Part shown: in pieces, positions 45,574 to 54,036 of the stretch
Numbering within the stretch: position 1 is the stretch's first letter
How the letters are laid out: every line of letters starts with the position of its first letter
Assembly: GCF_934754925.1 (NCBI RefSeq)
Contig: NZ_CAKVJA010000005.1
Span: 1-64,000 of the forward strand
Reading direction: 5' to 3'
Source of the DNA: an uncultured Clostridium sp.
Lineage (GTDB): Bacteria; Bacillota; Clostridia; Clostridiales; Clostridiaceae
Length of the DNA stretch: 64,000 nt
Notes under the pieces: generated by a model
The model's database searches: none
Told to the model about the DNA's origin: nothing
Seen by the model: only the letters and a program-made list of their open reading frames with translations
Program-made: the position numbers and the translations under genes

Positions 45574-46215
45574 TTATGAAATGTATGCAGTTAATTTTTC
45601 TATTGCTTCATCTTTTGTATCATAACAATGCTTTAAATTTTTAATATCCTCTAAATCCTCACCTTGTAAAAAATCTATAGATCTACTATTCCTATATACA
45701 TCATTTTCATTTTCAATTGTTAAATTTCCTTCATTATCAGTTTTATAAATTGCGAAATATCCATCTTTTTCACCTATGTAATATTTATTAGGTTGTAATA
45801 CATTTGTAGTTCCATCTTTGCTAAAAACTACCCTTTCATCTTGTAATTCTTCTAAATTATATCCATTAGCTTCAAAAAAATTCACAATAAATTGTTGATT
45901 AATTTCACTTGATATAGAATTTTCTTTCTTAAACTCTGAAATACTTTGCTCTTTTTCCACTACTCCTTGATTCATTAAAACTACAATCATATCATCATCT
46001 AAAGCTTTAGTATTATTATATACTGTTTTCTCTTTTTCTGTAGTGTCACTTACATATTTAGGATTAGTTAATCTATTTGTTATAAAATAACTTCCAAAAA
46101 AACTAATTACAAGAGCTGTTACAATTATACCTGAAGTTATTGCTAATTTTTTATTTGTATACTTATTTTCATTATTTATTTCTTTTTCATTAATATTTTT
46201 AAATTTATTTCTCAT
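45574..46215 (-). CDS. BofC-like membrane-anchored protein
   Basis: 213 residues from ATG 46215, eight bases after AAGGAG. A cytoplasmic tail, one membrane segment (about 25-45) and an extracytoplasmic part. The last 80 residues, KYYIGEKDGYFAIYK to the C-terminus, look like the BofC C-terminal domain. In Bacillus subtilis bofC sits beside ruvA and checks the SpoIVB signal during sporulation; the same synteny here supports the call. Similarity was judged by eye, and the rest of the protein is unlike BofC. Confidence 0.6.
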   Translation of the reverse strand: MRNKFKNINEKEINNENKYTNKKLAITSGIIVTALVISFFGSYFITNRLTNPKYVSDTTEKEKTVYNNTKALDDDMIVVLMNQGVVEKEQSISEFKKENSISSEINQQFIVNFFEANGYNLEELQDERVVFSKDGTTNVLQPNKYYIGEKDGYFAIYKTDNEGNLTIENENDVYRNSRSIDFLQGEDLEDIKNLKHCYDTKDEAIEKLTAYIS

Positions 46216-46287
46216 AAACATCACTCCTTAGTTGTAATTCTTGACAACTTTCCAAATGATATTCATAAGTTATAATTTTTTTTAAAA

Positions 46288-46313
46288 GTAAAAGCTCACA
46301 AAGGAGCTTTTAC
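46288..46313 (-). terminator. Terminator overlapping a stop codon
   Basis: 10-bp stem GTAAAAGCTC/GAGCTTTTAC that includes the stop codon of the 76-residue gene. The minus strand then has a T-rich run. Confidence 0.8.
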
Positions 46314-46540
46314 CATTCAATTGTTAATATGCTAAAATCTTCTTTTTTAAGAGAAATTCTATATCCCTCTAACAGCAACCAACTTACTAGCAATCTTTGA
46401 ATTTCCTCACTTTCATCATCCATGGCAAGGATTGCACTAATTTTATTTACTCCCATATTTTTTCCCATATCAATATTTTCTTGTATCTTACTTTTATGAT
46501 TTTCAAATTTATTTTTTAAGTCCTCATTTAAAAATTCCAC
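46310..46540 (-). CDS. Small uncharacterised helical protein
   Basis: 76 residues, GTG start five bases after AAGGGGGAG. Charged N-terminal helix, then MGVNKISAILAMDDESEEIQ and a hydrophobic LLVSWLLLEGYRI segment near the end. No family recognised. Strong ribosome site and overlapping terminator support it. Gene order places it upstream of the BofC-like gene. Confidence 0.68.
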   Translation of the reverse strand: MEFLNEDLKNKFENHKSKIQENIDMGKNMGVNKISAILAMDDESEEIQRLLVSWLLLEGYRISLKKEDFSILTIEW

Positions 46541-46616
46541 ACAAACTCCCCCTTATTACAATAAAAAATTCTCATTTCTTAAACATTTAATTTTTATCCC
46601 ATCTATGTATATTAAC

Positions 46617-46661
46617 TTTTAATCATAGTATAATAATTCTCTTATTATACTATGATTAAAA
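46617..46661. repeat. 20-bp perfect hairpin in a divergent spacer
   Basis: Arms 46617-46636 and 46642-46661 pair perfectly over 20 AT-rich bp around loop TTCTC. It lies upstream of both flanking genes, so a terminator role is not obvious. The 393-base spacer 46541-46933 also holds the riboswitch and hairpin listed next. Confidence 0.8.
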
Positions 46662-46756
46662 TTAGTAATTAACCACTAAAAATTTTATTTTTAATTTAAA
46701 ATCACTTTTACTTGATTTGTAATATAATATTCAGTATAATTTACTTTTGTAATATA

Positions 46757-46795
46757 GACAGTTCGGGAACCTCCTGTCTTAAAACAAAACTAGGT
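46757..46795 (+). ncRNA. preQ1-I riboswitch (candidate)
   Basis: Stem P1 GACAG/CTGTC (46757-46761 and 46773-46777), loop beginning TTCGGGAACC, then the A-rich strand TTAAAACAAAACTAGG. This matches the layout of the class I preQ1 aptamer: GUUC at the end of P1, an AC-rich loop 3' part, and an A-rich tail ending in a pseudoknot strand. ACCT in the loop can pair with AGGT at the end. It precedes queT, a known target class. Confidence 0.65.
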
Positions 46796-46902
46796 AAAAG
46801 TTTATACTTAAAATAATAGATAAGAATTAGTAATTAATTAGTATATTTCTCTTAATAAATAAACTAGTATCTACTATATTCTAACTATTATAATCCTTAG
46901 GT

Positions 46903-46929
46903 TCCTAATAATTTTATTAGGAGGTTTTT
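46903..46929 (+). promoter_or_regulatory. Expression-platform hairpin at the queT ribosome site
   Basis: 8-bp stem TCCTAATA/TATTAGGA, loop ATTT, followed by GGTTTTT. The AGGAGG site (46919-46924) overlaps the 3' arm, and the T run could also allow termination. Likely the switch controlled by the upstream aptamer. Confidence 0.6.
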
Positions 46930-46933
46930 CAAA

Positions 46934-47434
46934 ATGAAAAATGATTTAACTAAAAGACTGACTAGAACTGCAATTATTGCAGCAATCTACGCAGTTATAA
47001 CCGTTGCTATTGCACCTTTATCTTACATGGGAGTTCAGTTTAGAATTTCCGAAATTTTAGTTTTATTAGCTGTATTTGATCCATTATACATAGGTGGATT
47101 AACACTTGGATGTTTAATTGCTAATCTATTAGGTCCTAATGGCCCTATGGATGTATTATTTGGAACATTAGCTACATTTATTAGTGTATATGCTATTTAC
47201 TTAACTGGTAAGATAATACAAAATTATAAAGCTAAGCTTTTTATCGCCTCTATTTGGCCTACAATATTTAATGGACTTATAGTTGGTTGGATGTTAAATA
47301 AGCTATATGGTTTACCATTAGTTTTATCTATGGGACAAGTTGCATTAGGAGAGTTAGTTGTAATCACATGCATTGGAGTACCTTTATTCCTACTAGCTGG
47401 ATCTAGGTTTAAAAATGCAATGACATTTAAATAG
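46934..47434 (+). CDS. queT: QueT-type queuosine-precursor transporter
   Basis: 166 residues with five or six membrane segments, an S component of the ECF transporter class. QueT signature: AIIAAIYAVITVAIAPLSYM and VQFRISEILVLLAVF. It imports preQ1 or another queuosine precursor, working with a shared ECF module encoded elsewhere. The candidate preQ1-I aptamer upstream supports the substrate. tgt and queA lie within 6 kb. Confidence 0.9.
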   Translation: MKNDLTKRLTRTAIIAAIYAVITVAIAPLSYMGVQFRISEILVLLAVFDPLYIGGLTLGCLIANLLGPNGPMDVLFGTLATFISVYAIYLTGKIIQNYKAKLFIASIWPTIFNGLIVGWMLNKLYGLPLVLSMGQVALGELVVITCIGVPLFLLAGSRFKNAMTFK

Positions 47435-47441
47435 TTATTCC

Positions 47442-47466
47442 GGACAACATTTTGTTGTCCTTTTTT
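47442..47466 (+). terminator. Terminator of queT
   Basis: 8-bp stem GGACAACA/TGTTGTCC, loop TTT, then six T. Confidence 0.92.
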
Positions 47467-47502
47467 ATATTCCAATTATATAAATATTTTAGAAATAAAA
47501 AA

Positions 47503-47572
47503 GAACAAGCTATTTATGAAGTATTCTATTTAACTTTAAAATTGACACTTCACTATTTAATGTAGCTTGTTC
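47503..47572 (-). terminator. Branched terminator of the DAACS symporter gene
   Basis: Outer stem GAACAAGCTA/TAGCTTGTTC, an inner GAAGT/ACTTC-type pairing and a TTTTTT tail on the minus strand, directly after the stop. Confidence 0.8.
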
Positions 47573-47585
47573 CTTTTCTAGTTAC

Positions 47586-48965
47586 CTATTCAGCTAACTC
47601 TTCTGCTAAAACTATTTCATTATTATAAGCCACTTCATCTAACATGCCTTCTGACTTTGCAACCACAACACTTGTTGCTGCATCTCCAACTACATTTAGA
47701 GAAGTTACTAACATTTCTATTGGTCTGTTTATTGCAAGTATTAATGAATAAGCAAGTATAGCTGCATCATTATTATATCCCATCCCTGTTAATACAGTGA
47801 ATAATATTATTGCTCCTGAACCTGGTGCTGCTGGTGTACCAACAGATGATATTAAAGCTAATAGAGCTATAACCACTATGTTTCCTATAGTTACATCATA
47901 TCCTGCACTTGTAGCTATAAATATAGCTGCTATAACTTGCATTATCGCTGTACCATTCATATTTATAGTCATCCCAAGTGGTAATATAAATGATGCAATA
48001 TCTTCACTAACACCTAACTCTTCAGTTGTAGTTTTTGTATTTAAAGGTAATGTTGCTGCTGAAGATGAAGTTGAAAATCCAAATAAAGCAACCTTTCCTA
48101 TCTTTTTTATAAATTTAATTGGATTAAGTCTAGCTCCAATTGCTATAAACAATGCATATCCAAATACTAAGAATAATAATAATGCAAACACTGTAGTAAT
48201 TACATATACAAGTGCTGGTTTTAAATTATCTACACCATATATTGCAAATGTTCTTGTAATTAGTACAAATATCGCTATAGGGCCAAATTTTGTTATTATA
48301 AAACTTAAAAATACTGTTATAATAGAGTTTATTTCTTCTAATAAAGTTTTTAACGCCTTTATCTTTTCTCCTAAAGTATTTATGCAAAGTCCTAATACTA
48401 CTGCTACAAAAACTACTGCAAGAATACTTCCATTTGTAGAAAATGCTGCTGTTATATTATTTGGTATTGCTTGTACTATTATTAATAATGGATTTGTAGA
48501 GCTTGCTACACCTGCTTGTGCTGTAACATTTTCCACATTTGCTGTAAATAAACCTAGATTTTTAATTATAAATCCAATTGCTCCTGCTAATGCTAATGCA
48601 AAAACTGATGTTGCTAAGAACCCTAATATTGTCTTATATGAAATACGTCCAAGTTTTTTAGTATCACTTATTTTACACATAGCTAAGGCTATTGATGTAA
48701 ATACCATTGGTACTATTACTAATTGAAGTGCATTTACAAATAGTTGACCTAATATATAAAAGATTCCTATAGCATTTGTTGCTCCCTCTTTTGAAATATC
48801 CTGGAATAATATATTGTTAATGCTTGTCCATATATGCGTATTTCCATTAGCATTTAGATTTTCCCTAAGTATTATACATCCTACTCCTACTACTAACCCT
48901 AAAATAAGAGCTACAGCCATTTTTATGGCTAATTTGTTACTGTTGTTAATTTTGTTTGTTTTCAT
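47586..48965 (-). CDS. Dicarboxylate/amino acid:cation symporter (DAACS family)
   Basis: 459 residues from ATG 48965, ten bases after AAGGAG. About eight membrane segments and two re-entrant loops; the serine-rich loop FGFSTSSSAATLP and the MTINMNGTAIMQV segment with the sodium-site Asn residues are diagnostic of GltT/GltP-type carriers. It imports glutamate, aspartate, C4-dicarboxylate or a small neutral amino acid with sodium or protons; the substrate cannot be told. Monocistronic. Confidence 0.9.
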   Translation of the reverse strand: MKTNKINNSNKLAIKMAVALILGLVVGVGCIILRENLNANGNTHIWTSINNILFQDISKEGATNAIGIFYILGQLFVNALQLVIVPMVFTSIALAMCKISDTKKLGRISYKTILGFLATSVFALALAGAIGFIIKNLGLFTANVENVTAQAGVASSTNPLLIIVQAIPNNITAAFSTNGSILAVVFVAVVLGLCINTLGEKIKALKTLLEEINSIITVFLSFIITKFGPIAIFVLITRTFAIYGVDNLKPALVYVITTVFALLLFLVFGYALFIAIGARLNPIKFIKKIGKVALFGFSTSSSAATLPLNTKTTTEELGVSEDIASFILPLGMTINMNGTAIMQVIAAIFIATSAGYDVTIGNIVVIALLALISSVGTPAAPGSGAIILFTVLTGMGYNNDAAILAYSLILAINRPIEMLVTSLNVVGDAATSVVVAKSEGMLDEVAYNNEIVLAEELAE

Positions 48966-49047
48966 TTGTTTCATTCTCCTTACTAGTTCATTCCCTAATT
49001 CAAATAACTAAATAAGGCATAATACACTTTATTGACTTATATAAAAA

Positions 49048-49071
49048 AGCCTTCCTTATAGAAGGAAGGCT
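49048..49071 (-). terminator. Terminator of the 5'-nucleotidase gene
   Basis: 10-bp stem AGCCTTCCTT/AAGGAAGGCT, four-base loop, then TTTTTT on the minus strand. It is 167 bases after the stop and just upstream of the symporter gene. Nothing else was seen in 49072-49237. Confidence 0.88.
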
Positions 49072-49237
49072 AATATAATTCAAATTATTTATCTTTTTAA
49101 TAATTATATTTCTATATAAAAAGACAATATTATAAGCATACTATAACTTCCTTACTGATTTCTCGAATCAATTTAAAGGGATTTTTTCTTTATGCTATCA
49201 CTTAATTATAAGTATGTCAATACTTATAATATTAAAA

Positions 49238-51421
49238 TTATACAATATTTTCTTTTTTCTTAAGAACCACAACTCCAATTGTAGTTATAACTAATGCCAT
49301 AAATATAACTTGAGCAGAAGAAACTGGTGCCCCAGTTTGAGGTAATTTATCATTGCTTCCAGTACTATTATTTTCTGTATTATTTTCTTCTTCAGTATTT
49401 CCAACATTTCCACTTTCACCTGGATTTACTTCTGGCTTTGTTTCTGGAGTTTCTTCTGGCTTACTCTCAACTGAACTATCTTCTTTTAATGATTTTATTG
49501 TTTCTATCACTTCTGTTAATGTATTATCTACATTAAATGTAATATAAAGATCTTCTGTTGATTTATTACGTAATGAAATCTTCATTTTGAATACTGTATG
49601 TTCATCATTTTCTTCTGTTTCAATTTCTAAATTTCCTAATTGTTTTAAGTTATTTAAGAAAGCTTTTACTTTATTAATTTCAACATCATTAATTTTCATT
49701 TCTAATGGATTTTCATAGCTTCCATCGCCAGCTATTAATGTAACTATAGATGTATCTATAACTCCTATCATAGCCTCTGGAATAACTGATGTATCTTCAC
49801 CATCTATTAATAAATTATAATTTAACTTATCAATACCATTTTCCCATTGGTTAATAACAACATCTCTCATTTCCCCAATAATAACAGGATCAATATGTCC
49901 ATCAAAGTTATAACTATCTCCACCAGTCATTAAGAAATCAATACTTGTTAAAGTATAATACTCATCATCTTGAACTTTAGTTCCATCTGATAATCTCATT
50001 GAAGTTATTTCATCAGTTGCTGAGTCATACCATACTGTTACCCCTGAATATTGTCCCCATCCAAAATCATCTGGATTAATTCCATGTTGAATTAATTCTT
50101 TTAATTTAGCTCCTGTTACTTTCATAGTAAGTAAATTATTATCGAATGGTAATATTGTATACATATCCCCAAGTGTTAATGTTCCCTTTGTTAAAGGTGC
50201 TCTAATTCCACCGCCATTAGCTATTGCCACTTGTGTTCCACCAGCTTGTCTCATTGCCTCTGCAACAGTTACCCCAAGAGGTGTAACCCCAGCATATCTA
50301 TCATGATCTAAATCAAAGTTTAATTCTGCTACTTCTGTCAATAATGTTGGTGCTAACTCTTCATTATATTTAGCTATGCTTTGTTCAACATTTTCATCTA
50401 CAGGAAATTCATTTGTTGGACTTTCTGCATAAAATTGTCTAGTATTAGCATTTACATTTAAAATCTCTTCGTTTTCATCAAAAGTAAATGTAATTACTGA
50501 TAATCCTCTACCATTATATCCAGCTTGAACAACTGGTACATCTTTTCCAGTATTATTATTCTGTACAAATCCATCAACAAACTTATGATTATGTGCAGCA
50601 ATTACTGCATCAACATCAGCAGCATTTTCTGCTATTTCTGCAGCTTCACCAGTTATTGTTCCATCACTGTTTTCTTCTGCTGGTGAATGTGTTAATGCAA
50701 CTACTATATCTGCACCTTCAGCTCTAACAATTTTTGAATATTTATCAATTGTTTCAACTATATCTAAGAATTTTAAACCAACAACATTTTCAGCTTTTGT
50801 ACTTGTTAATGTTTCTGGTGTTGCGATACCTATAAATGCAATATTAATCCCTTCAACATTAGTCATTACATAAGGTTCTGCATATTCTGGCGCTTCTCCA
50901 GTAGTTTCATCAATTAAATTTGCTGCTACAAATTTAAAACCTGCTTCTTCTGCCCATGGCTTTATTTTATCTGATCCCCAATCATATTCATGATTACCTA
51001 TAGCTGATGCTACTATTCCAATTTCCTTAAGCATTTCAGTAACAGGTTCTCCAGCTAATATATTAGAAATTGCTGTTCCTTGATATATATCACCACCAGA
51101 AACTGTTACTACCCCATATGTATCACTATCTTCATCTTTCTTTTGGTATTCTTTTATAACACCTGTTAATTTTGCAGCTCCAATATTTTTTCCACTTTCT
51201 AATACATTTCCATGAAAATCATTAAAACTTAAGATTTCTATAACTTTATTTAAAGATTTATCATCATTATTTCCATCTTCATTTAAAGTTACACTTTCAA
51301 TATTATGTACTGCTTCAACATTAATCTTATCTGCTTTAACTGATTTTACTGGCGTTATTAATCCAGCACTAATTGTAAATGCAGTTATAAGCGCTAGTAA
51401 CTTACTTTTATTTTTTAACAT
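49238..51421 (-). CDS. Wall-anchored 5'-nucleotidase / 2',3'-cyclic phosphodiesterase family protein
   Basis: 727 residues from ATG 51421, six bases after AAGGGGG. Signal peptide (1-30), calcineurin-like metallophosphatase domain (about 60-330: SFNDFHGN, GGDIYQGT, GNHEYDWG, ALTHSP and AAHNHKF) and 5'-nucleotidase C-terminal domain (about 370-560: GVTPLGVTVAEAMRQ, NGGGIRAPL and LTMKVTGAKL). A ~80-residue beta module and Pro/Glu-rich linker lead to sortase signal LPQTG. It releases phosphate and nucleosides outside the cell. Confidence 0.93.
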   Translation of the reverse strand: MLKNKSKLLALITAFTISAGLITPVKSVKADKINVEAVHNIESVTLNEDGNNDDKSLNKVIEILSFNDFHGNVLESGKNIGAAKLTGVIKEYQKKDEDSDTYGVVTVSGGDIYQGTAISNILAGEPVTEMLKEIGIVASAIGNHEYDWGSDKIKPWAEEAGFKFVAANLIDETTGEAPEYAEPYVMTNVEGINIAFIGIATPETLTSTKAENVVGLKFLDIVETIDKYSKIVRAEGADIVVALTHSPAEENSDGTITGEAAEIAENAADVDAVIAAHNHKFVDGFVQNNNTGKDVPVVQAGYNGRGLSVITFTFDENEEILNVNANTRQFYAESPTNEFPVDENVEQSIAKYNEELAPTLLTEVAELNFDLDHDRYAGVTPLGVTVAEAMRQAGGTQVAIANGGGIRAPLTKGTLTLGDMYTILPFDNNLLTMKVTGAKLKELIQHGINPDDFGWGQYSGVTVWYDSATDEITSMRLSDGTKVQDDEYYTLTSIDFLMTGGDSYNFDGHIDPVIIGEMRDVVINQWENGIDKLNYNLLIDGEDTSVIPEAMIGVIDTSIVTLIAGDGSYENPLEMKINDVEINKVKAFLNNLKQLGNLEIETEENDEHTVFKMKISLRNKSTEDLYITFNVDNTLTEVIETIKSLKEDSSVESKPEETPETKPEVNPGESGNVGNTEEENNTENNSTGSNDKLPQTGAPVSSAQVIFMALVITTIGVVVLKKKENIV

Positions 51422-51491
51422 TTTTATCCCCCTTAACATATTTAAGATGAATAGGCCTACATCTTTTACTACATTAAGAATAGTACATTAT

Positions 51492-51527
51492 ACGAATATT
51501 TTTTGCAATAGTTTTTTTATTATTCGT
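51492..51527 (-). promoter_or_regulatory. ACGAATA/TATTCGT inverted repeat upstream of the 5'-nucleotidase gene
   Basis: ACGAATA at 51492-51498 and TATTCGT at 51521-51527, 22 bases apart, with a TATAAT-like box overlapping the first. ACGAA also occurs as a repeat before the PHP surface gene. Possible activator or repressor sites. Confidence 0.35.
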
Positions 51528-51614
51528 GTAAATTTGTTAATTTTTTTATATATTATATAATATTACTAACTTTAAAAGAAATTTAACAGACTAATTATAT
51601 TTAATCAAAACTTC

Positions 51615-52151
51615 TTATTTTTTTATTTTATTATAATATTCAATTAACTCTGGAGTTTTAGACCAATATTTGATTCCCCAATTTTCAAAATTCCATTCTT
51701 CCATATAGTTATTACATTCATAATCTATATACCAAAGTAATTCATTGCTTACAATAAAATTAGTTGGAAAATAATCAATATTAATATTTAATGGGTATAA
51801 TATTTCACACATATTTTTAATCTGCTTAATATAACTTGGACTGACTTTATTTTCTAATGCTAATTCATATATAGTATATCCATCTATAAATTCCTTTAGA
51901 ATTCTTTCATTTTTTATATCTATATCTAACATTTTAGGCATTCTAATACCAGTGGAATAGAGTTTGTTATAATCTGATAATTCTGCTTCTATCTTATTTC
52001 CAAATTGATAGTATTCACATGGTTCATGATGAATCTGTTTTACAACATATTTTTCTTTATCATCAGATACTAAATAGGAATAACCACCTTTTCCTTTACC
52101 TAATAATTTAATTATTTTAAATTCTTTTTCATTCACTTTTATTGTTTCCAT
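51615..52151 (-). CDS. Small protein-kinase-like protein
   Basis: 178 residues from the ATG at 52151; an upstream ATG at 52199 has no ribosome site, though GAGAGG is rather far (12 bases) from 52151. A compact kinase fold: glycine loop LGKGKGGYSYLV, Lys in YVVKQI, a helix Glu in KIEAELSDYNKL, catalytic-loop NIDYFPTNFIV (Asp and Asn kept, His replaced) and IDYE in place of DFG. It resembles RIO/aminoglycoside-kinase-like proteins. Substrate unknown. Confidence 0.65.
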   Translation of the reverse strand: METIKVNEKEFKIIKLLGKGKGGYSYLVSDDKEKYVVKQIHHEPCEYYQFGNKIEAELSDYNKLYSTGIRMPKMLDIDIKNERILKEFIDGYTIYELALENKVSPSYIKQIKNMCEILYPLNINIDYFPTNFIVSNELLWYIDYECNNYMEEWNFENWGIKYWSKTPELIEYYNKIKK

Positions 52152-52367
52152 AATATAATCTAACCTCTCATTATTTCTTTTAAATATATTGTAATACATA
52201 ATTATGGAAAATATAAATTGTTATTATACCTAAATTTATTCTATTAACCCCGTATAAAGTATAAAAATTAATTAATTCCTTACCTATATATCTATTGGTA
52301 TTCGTTACGATCAATTTTTATATAGCTTTAATTTAAACTTATCTAGAGGTTATTTTAATAATAAAAA

Positions 52368-52411
52368 AATACACCTTTTATTGTTCTTATAAAAACAATA
52401 AAAAGTGTATT
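52368..52411 (-). terminator. Terminator of yebC
   Basis: 18-bp stem (one mismatch) starting AATACACCTTTTATTGTT, 8-base loop, minus strand ending in seven T. Nothing else was recognised in 52152-52481. Confidence 0.85.
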
Positions 52412-52481
52412 TAATATATATCATAAATAAATCCTTAATAGTTGTACGTCATAACAAATATTTATATATCCGTAAAACCTT

Positions 52482-53222
52482 CTATTCGTCCCATCCTTCT
52501 GGGAATTCAGCATTGTGGTAAACTTCTTGAACGTCATCATCATCTTCAAGTAAGTCTAACATCTTTTGGAACTTCTTAGCTGCATCTTCATCAATTTCAG
52601 TATATGTATCTGGAATCATTTTAACTGCTGCTTCTAAGAATTCTAATCCTTCAGCTTCTAAAGCTTCTCTTACTGTACCAAAATCTTCTGGTGCAGTTGT
52701 GATTATGAATACTTCTTCTTCATCACTATTGAAGTCTTCAGCTCCAGCATCTAATGCCATCATCATTAATTCTTCTTCATCAAGGTCTCCCTTTTCTATA
52801 ACAATTTCACCTTTTTCTTGGAACATGAATCCTACACAACCTGTAGTTCCCATATTTCCGCCACCTTTAGTGAAAGCACTTCTTACATTTCCTGCTGATC
52901 TATTCTTATTATCAGTTAAAGTATCAACAATAACAGCAACTCCTGATGGTCCGTATCCTTCGTATACTATTCTTTCATAGTCTACTGCTGATAATTCACC
53001 TGAAGCTTTCTTTATTGATCTTTGTACTGTATCATTTGGCATGTTAGCTGCTTTTGCTTTTGCTATTGCATCTCTTAATTTAGGGTTGTTATCAGGATCT
53101 GGTCCTCCATTTTTAACAGCTATCATTAACTCTCTACCAATTTTAGTAAAGATTTTCCCTCTTTTAGCGTCAGCTTTACCTTTTTTATTTTGTATATTAT
53201 GCCATTTTGAATGTCCTGACAT
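52482..53222 (-). CDS. yebC: YebC/PmpR family protein
   Basis: 246 residues. Family start MSGHSKWHNIQNKKGKADAK, then GKIFTKIGRELMIAVKNGG and YEGYGPSGVAVIVDTLTDN. YebC-type proteins act as DNA-binding regulators in some bacteria and have been shown to help ribosomes through proline-rich stretches. The acidic C-terminus is usual. AGGAGG lies before the ATG. Monocistronic. Confidence 0.95.
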   Translation of the reverse strand: MSGHSKWHNIQNKKGKADAKRGKIFTKIGRELMIAVKNGGPDPDNNPKLRDAIAKAKAANMPNDTVQRSIKKASGELSAVDYERIVYEGYGPSGVAVIVDTLTDNKNRSAGNVRSAFTKGGGNMGTTGCVGFMFQEKGEIVIEKGDLDEEELMMMALDAGAEDFNSDEEEVFIITTAPEDFGTVREALEAEGLEFLEAAVKMIPDTYTEIDEDAAKKFQKMLDLLEDDDDVQEVYHNAEFPEGWDE

Positions 53223-53388
53223 TATTTCATCCTCCTAAATCTTCTAAATCTATTAATAAAAATCCTTTATATTATACCATAAGGATTATTATTTAACAAT
53301 TTTCTCTTAAATTAGATTAAAATCTTTAAACTTAAAACTATCATTAAAATTTAGTAACCTGTTTTACCCTAGTTTTATTTACTATAAA

Positions 53389-54036
53389 TTATATTATACT
53401 ATATAATCTATTCTCTTCTTTAAAATACACCTCTGGCTTACTTTTTTCAACTATTATCTTTCCATTACTTGCTTCTATAGCTTCTTTTTCTATTTCTTCC
53501 GCCACAGAAACTTCTGCTAGTATGTGTATTATAACTTTATCTGTATATTCAGTATCTTCAATATGCCAATTGTTTTGCCCACAAAAATATTGCACTTTTC
53601 CTATCATATCATAATCTAATGTAAGTGATACTTTAACACCTTGGACCTTCTCTACTACACCCCCAGCTTTTAATGCTATAGAGGCTCCTTTAGTGTAAGC
53701 TCTTGTTAACCCTCCAGTTCCTAACAAAACACCACCAAAATATCTTGTTACCACAACTGCACAATCTGTAATATTAGATTTTTTCATTACTTCTAAAATA
53801 GGAATTCCTGCAGTACCCTGTGGTTCACCATCATCGCTATATCGTTGAATCCCCATATTTTCACCAATTATATATCCCCAGCAATTATGTCTTGCTTGTT
53901 TATGTTTTGATTTTATTTCTGCTACAAATGCTTTTGCTTCCTCTTCATTTTCTACTCTTTTTGCATATCCAATAAATTCAGATTTTTTTTCAATAAAGCT
54001 ATCTTCTCCATATTCTCTTATCGTTATATATGCCAT
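53389..54036 (-). CDS. YigZ/IMPACT family protein
   Basis: 215 residues. The N-terminal UPF0029 domain has KKSEFIGYAKRV and KHKQARHNCWGYIIGE, and then RYSDDGEPQGTAGIPILEV and TRYFGGVLLGTGGLTRAY. It is related to eukaryotic IMPACT, a regulator of the Gcn2 pathway; the bacterial role is unknown. Its start overlaps the end of the MocR-type gene by 13 bp, with AGGAGG inside that gene, so the two are translationally coupled. Confidence 0.92.
   Translation of the reverse strand: MAYITIREYGEDSFIEKKSEFIGYAKRVENEEEAKAFVAEIKSKHKQARHNCWGYIIGENMGIQRYSDDGEPQGTAGIPILEVMKKSNITDCAVVVTRYFGGVLLGTGGLTRAYTKGASIALKAGGVVEKVQGVKVSLTLDYDMIGKVQYFCGQNNWHIEDTEYTDKVIIHILAEVSVAEEIEKEAIEASNGKIIVEKSKPEVYFKEENRLYSII

Noticed and set aside
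47797..48726. 309-codon + strand frame opposite the DAACS symporter
   Set aside because: It mirrors the symporter codons, has biased composition and no ribosome site; the opposite strand has a clear family match.
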